DNA of 64,000 bases from Pedosphaera sp. (GTDB lineage Bacteria > Verrucomicrobiota > Verrucomicrobiia > Limisphaerales > AAA164-E04), in contig NZFL01000001.1 of NCBI GenBank assembly GCA_002690655.1, forward strand, positions 1-64,000, in the 5' to 3' direction. Positions 47,380 through 56,533 of the stretch are shown piece after piece (the first letter of the stretch is position 1; each line of letters starts with the position of its first letter). The notes below the pieces were generated by a model that was not told the origin of the DNA, made no database searches, and saw nothing but the letters and a program-made list of their open reading frames with translations. The position numbers and the translations under genes are program-made.

Positions 47380-47802
47380 CTAGAGCGTAAACGCAATGGT
47401 CGCTCGATCTGGGATACCATCCTCCATGACATCAATGTATAATTCCCATTCCCCACCCATGTGAAATAGTAACCCTTTCACTTCGTATTTTCCGGTGGTT
47501 ACCTTTTGAATTTCTGGTGCAGTATTGATTCCGTGTCCATGGGAAGGCATATCGGCATCGACCTTGATTGAAAGCCCCTCCGACAATGCAGCGCCATCTT
47601 TTCGCTTAAGGCTCAGGGTCATGTCAACATGTTCATTGCGAGGGATGGGGCTAGGATCGAAAATACAGGAAACAGCATAAGAAGCACTGACCGTATCAGT
47701 TTCCAGCGGGGTGGCGATAGTTTGAGTCGATTGAACCCCAACACCACAAGCTGTCAAAACAAGAAGGGCAAATGCTGATATGCTACTAAAGTTCCATTTC
47801 AT
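47380..47802 (-). CDS. YtkA-like lipoprotein
   Basis: The 140-residue protein has a lipoprotein signal (lipobox LTAC at residues 16-19) and a beta-rich domain with SHGHGINTAPEIQKV and GKYEVKGLLFHMGGEWELYID, matching the YtkA/FixH-like family. Conserved His and Met residues (MPSHGHG, HMGG) could bind copper. It overlaps the upstream PcRGLX-like gene by 4 bp and precedes the cytochrome peroxidase, so it may act in metal or electron handling with it. Confidence 0.85.
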   Translation of the reverse strand: MKWNFSSISAFALLVLTACGVGVQSTQTIATPLETDTVSASYAVSCIFDPSPIPRNEHVDMTLSLKRKDGAALSEGLSIKVDADMPSHGHGINTAPEIQKVTTGKYEVKGLLFHMGGEWELYIDVMEDGIPDRATIAFTL

Positions 47803-50012
47803 ATTGGTCTCTTTTTGAAGATAAACACCATTCCACCGAAAATCAATAAAAGCACGATCCAGATAAATCTGTTAATAATGCTGGATGGCTCAATAGAATT
47901 ATCGGAATCCTGCGTGATGAACGCTTTCGGTGACTGGGCGATGGGAACCGGCAGGTCAGGCCCTCTCTCTAAATACCGTATTGCTATAAAATTACCTCCT
48001 GTCAGAGCTTTCTTTGAAACGTGAAAAATTTGTTTGCTCCCTGCAGGAAGAATGGGAATATTAACATCAAGAGAATCAGCTTCACAAAAAGCAAGACTAC
48101 GGTCACCTGCATTTTTGTCCGGCATGTTGGTGATCGGTTTGTCTGCCTGTTTGAATCGGTAGCGCACCACATTGCTGGGTACTTTCCATTGAACCCTTAG
48201 GCCATTTTCAGAATCGATTTCCGTCTCAACAGGCAACCAGCGCCATATGTATTGGCGCTGAATATGATCGAGTAACCCATCAATGGCATTGTAATCAATG
48301 TGCTTGATTTCATGATCGTTTAACCATTTTCTGCCTTGGTTCAGGAGTACTTTGTCGCCCGTCAAACGATAACCTTCAGCAAAGAGTATGTCACTGGGAT
48401 GCCGATGACGATGGACATGCACAAGCCTTTCAAGTCGATCAAGCCACTGATCACTTTGTTTTTCTTCCAGTCCGCCCTGATAAATCACCTTGGCGATCAA
48501 ACGAAAAAAGAACGCTTCGACAGGGGATGCATTGTCTGCATCCTTCCAGGCTTGGCAACGTTGCTCAAGCAATGACACCACTTTGTCTCTTTTTTCGATG
48601 GAGCTCTCCAACAAATAAGCATCCCATAAATCAATAACGGTATTGGCCACGCTATAACCATCAACCGGATCAATGGCTGAAATTCTCTTCAAATACAGAT
48701 CACGTAGAAAAGGATCTCCCGTCATGAAGTGCCATGTGCTGAACAGGCGTGCATTAATGAAAGGATTGTTGATCTGTTCGTTCAACTCCTGTGAAACCTT
48801 GGCGGGACTGATGGTTCCGGCCAATCTTGACACCCATAAATCCATGGTAGCCGTGATGGAGGGTTTGGGTAAAATCTTTTGGCTCAATAGACTGTATGCG
48901 TATTTTGCTGCTAATTCTCGCGGAATACTCACGGCTTCTGTTTCCAAGAGAGCGCTCTCTTCCGATTTTGGAACGAACATTCCAAGACTGCGAGTGTCAT
49001 TGTAGGTGTGGTTGGAAATTGCCACTCCGATATGAGGAGCCAGCATGGTGTTACTGTGTTTGTTATACGCAAAATCGACTTCATGCCACACACGTGACAA
49101 AACAATTTGATCAGGCAAAGTTGAAGCGCTTTTATCATTCAAGACTTGAGATGTTTTGATACGGATGCTGTTTTGCTCCGATGCGAGGTGTAACAAATCT
49201 GAGGGAGTATCATTTTCTGGTTTGGAGAGCCAGGATGGATCTTGCCGCGTTTGTAGTCGTTTTAAATCAACAAAAGAATGATCACTCCAAGCGGCCGCTG
49301 ACTGATTGGAAGAAGGTAATCTTATAATTGCTGAATCAATGGTAACCCCGTGCTGACCTTTAAAAACGCGACACCGCCTCGTAAATTCGTAAAAAGCCCC
49401 TTCATGGTCATATGCTTCGATGACTGCCACGGTTGCCGTGACTGGACCATTGTTTTCGAGCATGACTTTTCTCGATTGTAGCGTCCCAAGGCTTTTGTCG
49501 ACATGCGACAACTGGATTGAAAAATCTGGTGTCTCCTCTCTCTCTACGGACTCAAGCATAAGGAGCACATCATCAGCTTGGTTAATTCTGAAGGAACATT
49601 CGCCAGTGTTCAGCAAAAATCCATCGGGCAATTTGCTCGCGATATTTGATGACTCTCTGGCCTGCTGGCCAGTCGTCAAATGAACAACAGCACGATCCGC
49701 CGACGGTTGAACATTGACAACGGCCTCTACCATCAGCCATCGAACGGAACCGTTCGGCCAATAGCTCAGGGGTCGAAATTGACAGGAGTCTGCTCCCGCA
49801 AGAATCAAATTTTCGAGATTGATCGGTTCATCGTAGGAAGGCAATGGAACACCGAAAACCGCGGGAGCTTTTTCGACTTTAAATGGACCATCATTGTAAA
49901 TAGCCAAATGGACCATGATATCATGCCCCGCCAATGCTTGACTTACAAAACAAGCAGTGAATAGTACTAGATTGAAGAAAGCAATTCGAAGCTTTCTCTT
50001 CATCCGGCACAT
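47799..50012 (-). CDS. Membrane-anchored PcRGLX/YetA-like protein (putative exo-rhamnogalacturonan lyase-like)
   Basis: About 737 residues from ATG 50012; 50039 and 50003 are alternative starts. A signal peptide (LRIAFFNLVLFTACFVSQALA) is followed by an N-terminal domain with FGVPLPSYDEPI and LSYWPNGSVRWLMVEA, the pattern of PcRGLX-like RIFT-barrel domains. A helical middle (about 370-600) could be a toroid. The C-terminus ends with a hydrophobic helix and a basic tail (RFIWIVLLLIFGGMVFIF, KKRPI), unusual for the family, so the protein should be anchored to the cytoplasmic membrane facing out. Lyase activity is inferred. It is the first gene of the three-gene run. Confidence 0.75.
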   Translation of the reverse strand: MCRMKRKLRIAFFNLVLFTACFVSQALAGHDIMVHLAIYNDGPFKVEKAPAVFGVPLPSYDEPINLENLILAGADSCQFRPLSYWPNGSVRWLMVEAVVNVQPSADRAVVHLTTGQQARESSNIASKLPDGFLLNTGECSFRINQADDVLLMLESVEREETPDFSIQLSHVDKSLGTLQSRKVMLENNGPVTATVAVIEAYDHEGAFYEFTRRCRVFKGQHGVTIDSAIIRLPSSNQSAAAWSDHSFVDLKRLQTRQDPSWLSKPENDTPSDLLHLASEQNSIRIKTSQVLNDKSASTLPDQIVLSRVWHEVDFAYNKHSNTMLAPHIGVAISNHTYNDTRSLGMFVPKSEESALLETEAVSIPRELAAKYAYSLLSQKILPKPSITATMDLWVSRLAGTISPAKVSQELNEQINNPFINARLFSTWHFMTGDPFLRDLYLKRISAIDPVDGYSVANTVIDLWDAYLLESSIEKRDKVVSLLEQRCQAWKDADNASPVEAFFFRLIAKVIYQGGLEEKQSDQWLDRLERLVHVHRHRHPSDILFAEGYRLTGDKVLLNQGRKWLNDHEIKHIDYNAIDGLLDHIQRQYIWRWLPVETEIDSENGLRVQWKVPSNVVRYRFKQADKPITNMPDKNAGDRSLAFCEADSLDVNIPILPAGSKQIFHVSKKALTGGNFIAIRYLERGPDLPVPIAQSPKAFITQDSDNSIEPSSIINRFIWIVLLLIFGGMVFIFKKRPI

Positions 50013-50067
50013 CAGACCCGGTGTAAACTTCTTTTGCAAAAGAATACAAACTCCTGTGAAAAAGGCC

Positions 50068-50817
50068 CTAACGCCTTACTCTTGGCTGGGGTCTCAGTTC
50101 TGGAGGAGTGGCAAAGTTGATCCCACGGCCATTGTCGAAAATTTCGTACATTCGAGCACCTCGGAGATTCTCAACATGGCCGTCAGCATAAAGGTAATTT
50201 GCGCGCCCTGTTGTTTTATCGGCATTCTTCTGGCTGCTTCCGTGGCGATCAGGTTGGATATCATCAATCACATCCCGCCAAGTCGGCCATCCAGCACGTG
50301 AATGCGTATGGTCATGAAGCACATCCATTTGTTGCTCTTCAGCAATTTCAAATACGATGATGGTCTCGGTCGGAAATTGAAGACGATCCAAGAGATGACC
50401 GTGATCAGGCGGGCGGGCTGCCGGGAACCCTGCAATGGGGCCAGGCTGTGTTGTCCAGTCATTGATGGGATAACTCGTCCCATTTTTCGAGATACGCTCC
50501 AGGGATTTTTTGTCACTGGGACAGGCTCGCACTTCATCACTGTTACCTACATAGGGCAAAATTGAGCGAATCCATAACTTACTGGCATCGTCATGAAACA
50601 TATTACTCAGAGGCATATGGCCTTCATTATCATCAGCATACATGATAGTAGCAATGCCAATTTGTCTCATGTTGGATGTGCATTTCACTTGTTTGGCTTT
50701 TTCTTTGGCCTGCGAAAGAGCGGGAAGCAACATACCCGCCAGAATGGCAATGATGGCGATGACAACCAAGAGCTCGATTAAAGTGAATGCGGAACTTTGA
50801 AGTTTACGTTTATACAT
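50068..50817 (-). CDS. Type II secretion-like pseudopilin, verrucomicrobial H-x9-DG type
   Basis: From ATG 50817 the product has 249 residues. It carries a prepilin leader ending with F after SSA, then [23 protein letters not shown], the class III signal for prepilin peptidase. A globular domain follows with [21 protein letters not shown] and a C-terminal [14 protein letters not shown] motif. Planctomycete and verrucomicrobial genomes hold many such proteins, often near exported enzymes. Upstream start codons before the leader are unlikely. The gene stands alone, divergent from the sulfatase at 51177. Confidence 0.9.
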   Translation of the reverse strand: MYKRKLQSSAFTLIELLVVIAIIAILAGMLLPALSQAKEKAKQVKCTSNMRQIGIATIMYADDNEGHMPLSNMFHDDASKLWIRSILPYVGNSDEVRACPSDKKSLERISKNGTSYPINDWTTQPGPIAGFPAARPPDHGHLLDRLQFPTETIIVFEIAEEQQMDVLHDHTHSRAGWPTWRDVIDDIQPDRHGSSQKNADKTTGRANYLYADGHVENLRGARMYEIFDNGRGINFATPPELRPQPRVRR

Positions 50818-51176
50818 AACGGTATGAACAGTGACGACCTTGCCATGATGAGGCATGGATCTGATTGAAGATTTGTGATATCTTGCACAGAAATACCCAT
50901 TTCAATCAAGTCAAATTCGTTCTTATGATTCTTTTAAGTGGATTGTTCATTTCAAATTGCATCGATATGGGCGATGAGGCGGCATTGATGAAAAATGCAG
51001 CAATAGATTCAACCCGAACGCACACAATCACGTGCATCAGAAGTTACATTCACGGGAATGGATTTGTTGCTAAAAAATCAGTCCCTGAGAATCTGCTTCA
51101 TCTTGGAGTCTGATTTCAAGATGATGAAAAGAATTCACTTGTTCCCAAAGTCTGTAAAACTATCCTTTGGGCAACC
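50818..51176. other. 359-bp intergenic region between divergent pseudopilin and sulfatase
   Basis: It holds an 82-codon frame at 50865-51113 with a hydrophobic stretch, but no family resemblance and no strong start site, so I do not call it. Promoters for both neighbours are expected. No RNA gene or strong hairpin is seen. Confidence 0.4.
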
Positions 51177-52616
51177 ATGAGCAAACATTCGACCAGCCAT
51201 CGCAAACCACCGATTAAAAGCCACTTTGCAGGTAACCGATGCATGCAAGCAGCCTTGACCTTATTCAGTATGACGATAACGGCTTTCAATCTGTGGGCTG
51301 GCGACAAACCTAATTTCCTGTTTATCATTGCGGATGATTGCACTTACACCGACCTGGAGATATACGGTGGTCAGGCAAAAACACCTCACCTGAATAGGCT
51401 GGCCAAGGAAGGCATGATGTTTTCGAAGTGCTTTCAGGCGGCACCCATGTGTTCTCCTACGCGTCACTGTCTGTATACCGGGATCTATCCCGTCAAATCC
51501 GGAGCTCATCCAAACCACACTTTTGTAAAACCTGGAACAAAAAGCATCGCCCATTATTTAAAAGCTGCGGGTTATCGAGTCGCGTTGAGTGGAAAATCTC
51601 ACATCAATCCGCCAGCATCATTTCCCTTTGAATATTCCAATGCAAAAGGCAAAGAAGGCGGTGCAGGTAATCCGAACATGGAGGCACTCGATTCTCTATT
51701 TAACAAGGCTGCGCAGACGACCCAACCGGTGGCAGCGTTTGTTTGCTCCAATGAACCTCATACTCCTTACGACAAGGGGAATCCTTCCGCTTACCCAATC
51801 GATCAGCTCCAACTGCCCCCTCACTACGTGGATACATTAGAAACGCGTACGGAGTTTTCAAAGTATCTCGCCGAAATTACTTATTTTGATAAACAAGTGG
51901 GCCAGTGCCTGCGCTTGCTTAAAAAACATGGTCTGGAAAAAAACACTTTGGTCATGGTCGTGAGTGAACAAGGCAACGCTTTCCCATTTGCCAAATGGAC
52001 GTGCTATGACAAAGGTCTGCAAAGTGGCATGATTGTTCGTTGGCCGGGAAAAGTCAAACCTGACAGCAAATCAAACGCCATGGTGGAATATGTCGATGTC
52101 GTTCCAACGTTCCTCCAAGCCGCGGGTTTAGAATTCCCCCCGCATCTTGAGGGACAATCGTTTATTCCCGTTCTGAGAGGCTGGACCAAGGCACATAAAC
52201 AATACAGCTTCGGCCTTCAAACCACACGGGGTATTAACCACGGGTCTGAATGCTATGGCATACGGACCGTCAGGTCTGATCGTTTTCGCTACATCAGGAA
52301 TTTAAGCGCTGAGATCTCCTTTCAAAATACCATGATGCGAAGTGATTGGTGGAAATCCTGGCAACGAAAGGCAGACAACGGTAATGATCACGCACGGCAA
52401 ATGGTGCTTCGATTTCAGGAACGCCCAACGGAAGAACTTTATGATTCTCTCAATGATCCGTGGAATTTGAATAACGTGGCCAATCAACCGGAGTTTCAGG
52501 GTCAGAAAAAACAACTTTCAGCTATTCTGGATGCATGGATGAAGGACCAGGGTGATCTGGGGCAAGCAACAGAATTATCCGCCAAGGAACGTCAGTGGCG
52601 AAACCGAAAGCGATAA
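51177..52616 (+). CDS. Secreted S1-family sulfatase
   Basis: The 479-residue protein has an exported N-terminus: a basic region of about 22 residues then MQAALTLFSMTITAFNLWAG. The fold begins KPNFLFIIADDCTYTD (metal Asp pair) and the formylglycine motif CSPTR is at residues 92-96, so Cys92 is the site to be oxidised. GKSHIN, EPHTPYDKG and WTCYDKGLQSGMIVRWPG are further sulfatase elements. It resembles heparan N-sulfatase/sulfatase family members in size; the substrate is not determined. It is divergent from the pseudopilin and convergent with the sialidase. Confidence 0.93.
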   Translation: MSKHSTSHRKPPIKSHFAGNRCMQAALTLFSMTITAFNLWAGDKPNFLFIIADDCTYTDLEIYGGQAKTPHLNRLAKEGMMFSKCFQAAPMCSPTRHCLYTGIYPVKSGAHPNHTFVKPGTKSIAHYLKAAGYRVALSGKSHINPPASFPFEYSNAKGKEGGAGNPNMEALDSLFNKAAQTTQPVAAFVCSNEPHTPYDKGNPSAYPIDQLQLPPHYVDTLETRTEFSKYLAEITYFDKQVGQCLRLLKKHGLEKNTLVMVVSEQGNAFPFAKWTCYDKGLQSGMIVRWPGKVKPDSKSNAMVEYVDVVPTFLQAAGLEFPPHLEGQSFIPVLRGWTKAHKQYSFGLQTTRGINHGSECYGIRTVRSDRFRYIRNLSAEISFQNTMMRSDWWKSWQRKADNGNDHARQMVLRFQERPTEELYDSLNDPWNLNNVANQPEFQGQKKQLSAILDAWMKDQGDLGQATELSAKERQWRNRKR

Positions 52617-52709
52617 GGCTTCCAATGCCATGCCCCGATGGACAGCAGGATCCTTGTAATCATCATGCGAACAAGTTGCCTGTGTGCCCTTGCCTTTCAG
52701 TGGCTCTGT

Positions 52710-53867
52710 TCACAATCCAAATTCGGTGAGTGATATTCTTTGAAATACGAGATCAGCGACGGAGGACTCGTAAAGAATCCCGAGCGTCCTGTCGCCTATC
52801 ATGACCAGAGAGCTGTAGGCTCCACCCTGCTCATCGAGCAGCACCTGCCGATTGGAAGGCCATGTTCTGCCGTCATCAAGACTCACCCTGACGGTCATGC
52901 GCTCGCGTCTTGTCTTACTATTCGGATTTGAAAAAAACAGAATCTGCTTACCATCGGACAGCGTGTGTGAAATCAAACTGGCCATACACACTGGCTCAGG
53001 CAAGGCAAGGTGGTCGGATACGTGCTTCGTCCACGTTTTACCTAAGTCACGAGTCACACTAACCGCCCTGCCATTCGTGTCGGATTTGTCTTTTCGATTT
53101 CGGTTGTCCCTCATATTCAACATGAGCGAACCATTGGATAATTCTGCAACTGCACATTCAGTGGTGTTCGATCGCGCATGACTCCCAAGTGTCCAGGATT
53201 CCCCATGATCACGGCTCCACATGAGATTTGAAAATGGCAAGCCCTCAGCATCTCGACCTTGCGTTGGCATGACAAGGGTCCCATCACGCATGGTTATCCC
53301 GTTTCCTGGGGCAGGAGCGAATAAGTACCATTCCGAATTTTTCAAACGTGTCGTCCAGTTCTTGGGAGGGGTCCACGTGATTCCATCATCCGTTGAACGG
53401 ACCATGATGAACTGAGTCGATTGAGTAATGTCGTGACCTGGTTCCGAGCCTTTGCCTCTCCACTGATGAGTCCCGGGCTTGCCGTGAGTCCACAGGGCTG
53501 CGACAAAGATTTCTCCTGTTTGACGATCGACAAGTATGTTGGGGTCCGAGCAACCATTCTGATCCTCACCCAGCCCTCCAAAAGAACCCATGTCCATGAT
53601 AGGTCGCGGAACTTCCCATGTTTTGCCTCCATCCGTGGATCGAGACAAGCCGATATCCATATGCCCCTGCAAGTCACGACGACTGTTGTAACGCATGTCG
53701 TATACTGCAAGTAAGGTTCCATTAAGGGTCCGCGTGATCCCGGGTATCCTGAAGGTATGACAATTCACTTCACCTTGCTTGTGAATGATGACCATTGATC
53801 GCTCGCCTCCAAACAAGCCAAGTGGCAAAATGAATAGAACCAACAGGTATTTCCTGAAATACTGCAT
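52710..53867 (-). CDS. Secreted GH33-like exo-sialidase
   Basis: From ATG 53867 the product has 385 residues and a signal peptide (FRKYLLVLFILPLGLFG). The FRIP motif at 39-42 supplies the first catalytic Arg, and YDMRYNSRRDLQGHMDI is the Asp/Arg region of GH33. Five Asp boxes mark the six-bladed propeller: SRSTDGGKTW, VRSTDDGITW, SRDHGESWT, TRDLGKTWT and SLDDGRTW. It should release terminal sialic acid from glycans outside the cell. No sialic acid uptake or catabolic genes are in the window, so the released sugar may be used by genes elsewhere. Convergent with the sulfatase. Confidence 0.92.
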   Translation of the reverse strand: MQYFRKYLLVLFILPLGLFGGERSMVIIHKQGEVNCHTFRIPGITRTLNGTLLAVYDMRYNSRRDLQGHMDIGLSRSTDGGKTWEVPRPIMDMGSFGGLGEDQNGCSDPNILVDRQTGEIFVAALWTHGKPGTHQWRGKGSEPGHDITQSTQFIMVRSTDDGITWTPPKNWTTRLKNSEWYLFAPAPGNGITMRDGTLVMPTQGRDAEGLPFSNLMWSRDHGESWTLGSHARSNTTECAVAELSNGSLMLNMRDNRNRKDKSDTNGRAVSVTRDLGKTWTKHVSDHLALPEPVCMASLISHTLSDGKQILFFSNPNSKTRRERMTVRVSLDDGRTWPSNRQVLLDEQGGAYSSLVMIGDRTLGILYESSVADLVFQRISLTEFGL

Positions 53868-54127
53868 ATTGAATTTGACGGTTAAGATTATAATGATCAA
53901 ATCTATGGGCAAAGAAGGTCCTGTTACCAAACAAATCGAGTATTCGTTAACCTACCATCCTACTGGATAGCAGGCAATATGTTGCGCAGAGGGCAGGATG
54001 AATTTTCTTAATAAGTGACCATTTGAAATGTAGAACATGCCTTACCAAAACAAATAAACGATTCACCCCCTTGAACTATACCAGTCCTCAAAATACCGAA
54101 CCGAAAATCAACTCCATTGAATACAAT

Positions 54128-54559
54128 ATGAGACTCAATCCATTTCACATCGCTATTACCGTCAGAGACATTCCTGAAAGCCGCAGTTTTTATGCTGATG
54201 TCCTTGGATGTCCCGAAGGTCGGAGTGATCAATCGTGGGTTGATTTCAACTTATTTGGTCACCAGTTTGTGTGTCATTTGAATCCAGATATTGGAAAAGA
54301 CGGAAAGGTTGAATCCCATTATAATCCGGTCGATGGGCATGGTGTGCCAGTACCCCATTACGGTGTCGTGCTTGAGATGGAACAATGGGAAAACCTTGCC
54401 ACCAACCTCAAGCAACACAAAATCGAATTCATCATTGAACCCTATGTTCGCTTCAAAGGACAAACAGGGGAACAGGCCACCATGTTTTTTCTGGATCCGT
54501 CAGGAAATGCGTTGGAGTTTAAAGCGTTCAAGGATATGTCGCAGTTGTTCGCAGTCTAG
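54128..54559 (+). CDS. VOC-superfamily (glyoxalase/bleomycin-resistance-like) protein
   Basis: From ATG 54128 the product has 143 residues with two beta-alpha-beta-beta-beta modules: FHIAITVRDIPESRSFYADVLG, FNLFGHQFVCHLN, then HYGVVLEM and MFFLDPSGNALEFKAF. Metal ligands are probably His (FHIAI), His (VPHYG) and Glu (LEFK). VOC proteins include dioxygenases and lyases; the substrate is unknown. An upstream in-frame ATG (54023) would add 35 residues with no family match. Confidence 0.88.
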   Translation: MRLNPFHIAITVRDIPESRSFYADVLGCPEGRSDQSWVDFNLFGHQFVCHLNPDIGKDGKVESHYNPVDGHGVPVPHYGVVLEMEQWENLATNLKQHKIEFIIEPYVRFKGQTGEQATMFFLDPSGNALEFKAFKDMSQLFAV

Positions 54560-54705
54560 CTCAATTTATTTTTTCACTTCATTGATTTCAATTGATTTAT
54601 CAAATTTGAACTGTAGAAGTTTATCATCCCATTCTAAGAAAATAACAACAAATGCATTGCTGAAACTCAGTTTTGCCCAGAGTAGGTAATAGTTATTGTA
54701 CAGAC

Positions 54706-55206
54706 ATGAAATGGACATGTAGCTCATGTAGTGAAGAAATTGAAAAGGATTTTGATTCCTGCTGGAGTTGTGGAACAGGACAGGACGGTCGTGAACCTCC
54801 TCCGAACTGGGTAAAAGAACATCCTCATTCCTATCCACCCATGCCTGATATAGCATGCTCAACAACACCTCAGATACCTGGGCGAACAGTTGATGTGTCA
54901 AAAGGGCTAGTTTGTGGCGAAGCTATTATGGGTGCCAATATTCTGAGGGACCTTGTTGCAGGTATCACTGATATTGTAGGTGGCCGGTCCGGCGCATATG
55001 AAGGAAAACTTCGCGAAGGCCGGGCGATAGCGATTAGAGAGATGATGCAGGAGGCAGAGAATCTTGGAGCACACGCCGTTGTTGGTGTTGATATTGATTA
55101 TGAAACGGTTGCCGAAACAATGCTTATGGTGAGTGCATCAGGTACCGCCGTCTTACTCAAACCAGCAAACAGCATTAAGAACGATTTGAATAAAAAAAGG
55201 TATTGA
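54706..55206 (+). CDS. Zinc-ribbon / YbjQ (UPF0145)-like protein
   Basis: The 166-residue product from ATG 54706 starts with a zinc ribbon, Cys5, Cys8, Cys19 and Cys22. From about residue 55 it matches the YbjQ/UPF0145 family: [20 protein letters not shown], then [20 protein letters not shown] and [19 protein letters not shown]. YbjQ-like domains are pentameric proteins of uncertain role, sometimes called heavy-metal-binding. The ribbon-YbjQ fusion recurs in bacteria. A short upstream ATG (54673) would add 11 residues that do not look conserved. Confidence 0.85.
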   Translation: MKWTCSSCSEEIEKDFDSCWSCGTGQDGREPPPNWVKEHPHSYPPMPDIACSTTPQIPGRTVDVSKGLVCGEAIMGANILRDLVAGITDIVGGRSGAYEGKLREGRAIAIREMMQEAENLGAHAVVGVDIDYETVAETMLMVSASGTAVLLKPANSIKNDLNKKRY

Positions 55207-55242
55207 TAATGGGAATCGTCATTTTCACATAAAACATCAAGC

Positions 55243-55450
55243 ATGAAAATTGATTTAGCAGCGTTCTGGGATAAGGACGCCATAAAAAACCTGAATCGGG
55301 AAGCATTTCCAGAAACTGAAAAAAAAACTTACAGCTGATCTCACATTGGGTTTTCTCAGTGATCAAGTCGTTTCTCTCGTTAGCGAAAAAGGCTGTGGTA
55401 TTGCTGGCTTTGTTGCTTTCCATGGATCGTCCAATAGGCGCAGGCGTTGA
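55243..55450 (+). pseudogene. Frameshifted, truncated GNAT acetyltransferase remnant
   Basis: The frame from ATG 55243 gives MKIDLAAFWDKDAIKNLNRE, then AFPETEKKTYS and a stop. After an A9 run at about 55319-55327 the next frame continues ADLTLGFLSDQVVSLVSEKG, CGIAGFVAFHGS. Together these follow the start of YhbS-like GNAT proteins (REAFP-x-TE, then SLV-x-E-x-G-x-I-x-GFV-x-F). The acetyl-CoA-binding part is missing. The remnant ends inside the first bases of the pectate lyase upstream region. Confidence 0.6.
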
Positions 55451-55473
55451 GTCATATTTTGAATGGTAAAATC

Positions 55474-56520
55474 ATGATTCGCCCTCTCATAATAGTCAGT
55501 CTGACGTTCATGTTGACGAGCCACCATGCATGTCATGCAGACCCTGGATCTTTTTTGAAAAAAGAAAATCATTGGTTTAGAGGAGAGGAAGCCCTGGCAA
55601 TCGCACAAAATATCCTATCCTTTCAATCAGACCTTGGAGGTTGGCCAAAAAATGTTTCCACAACCGAGGGCCCTTATAAGGGTGATCGTAAGAATCTGAG
55701 ACCAACCTACGACAACGGTGCCACAACAGATGAACTGCGTTACCTGGCTCGTATGTTCAATGCGACAAAGAAACCTATTTTCAAAGCAGCGTTTGACCGT
55801 GGCTTAAGCTACATCCTCAAAGGCCAGTATTCCAATGGCGGATGGCCCCAGTTTCACCCACCAGGAAAAGGCTACCATCGACATATAACTTTTAATGACA
55901 ATGCAATGGTTCGAATTCTGGAATTCTTGCGTGGGGTTCACACCAAAGAAACGTATCAATTTGTGAGCAAAGAATATCAGACACAAACAAGGAATGCTTT
56001 TGAGAAGGGGATTAGCTGTATTCTGAAGTGTCAGATTCAATTGAATGGCAGACGGACTGCGTGGTGCGCACAGCATGATGAAAAGGACTTCCATCCACAA
56101 TCGGGTCGAAGCTATGAATTGATATCGTTGAGCGGATCTGAATCTGTGGGTATCACCCGGCTTCTGATGAGTATCAAGTCACCATCACCTGAGATGGTCG
56201 ATGCGATTGAATCGGCCATTGATTGGTTTGAATCGGCAAAATTGACAGGAATTCGTTTACTCACTCTGGATGCCCCCAAAACACCCAAAGGACGCGACAG
56301 GATCGTTGTCAATGAAAAGAACGCCCCTCCTCTGTGGGCACGTTTCTATTCCCTGGAATCATCACGACCAATGTTTGTCGATCGAGATGGTATCCCAAAG
56401 GATCATTTGGCTGACATCGGTTATGAAAGACGCAATGGCTATGCGTGGTATGGTACATGGCCGCAGCGATTGATTGAAGACGAGTATCCTGCATGGAAAA
56501 AACGAAGACAGAAAAATTAA
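55474..56520 (+). CDS. Secreted pectate lyase, PL10-like
   Basis: From ATG 55474 the product has 348 residues with a signal peptide (RPLIIVSLTFMLTSHHACHA). It matches PelA-type (PL10) lyases: GGWPKN, TYDNGATTDELRYLARMF, GQYSNGGWPQFHP, ITFNDNAMVRILEFL, and RTAWCAQHDEKDF. The C-terminus has YAWYGTWPQRLI. PL10 enzymes cut polygalacturonate by beta-elimination. It precedes a dead sulfatase by 13 bp and follows a GNAT remnant. A TTG at 55447 would add nine residues. Confidence 0.93.
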   Translation: MIRPLIIVSLTFMLTSHHACHADPGSFLKKENHWFRGEEALAIAQNILSFQSDLGGWPKNVSTTEGPYKGDRKNLRPTYDNGATTDELRYLARMFNATKKPIFKAAFDRGLSYILKGQYSNGGWPQFHPPGKGYHRHITFNDNAMVRILEFLRGVHTKETYQFVSKEYQTQTRNAFEKGISCILKCQIQLNGRRTAWCAQHDEKDFHPQSGRSYELISLSGSESVGITRLLMSIKSPSPEMVDAIESAIDWFESAKLTGIRLLTLDAPKTPKGRDRIVVNEKNAPPLWARFYSLESSRPMFVDRDGIPKDHLADIGYERRNGYAWYGTWPQRLIEDEYPAWKKRRQKN

Positions 56521-56533
56521 GGGTATCTTTTTT

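Noticed and set aside
50865-51113. 82-codon frame with a hydrophobic stretch and an I-S-N-C sequence
   Set aside because: The lipobox is not canonical, no family is recognised, and the region probably carries two divergent promoters.
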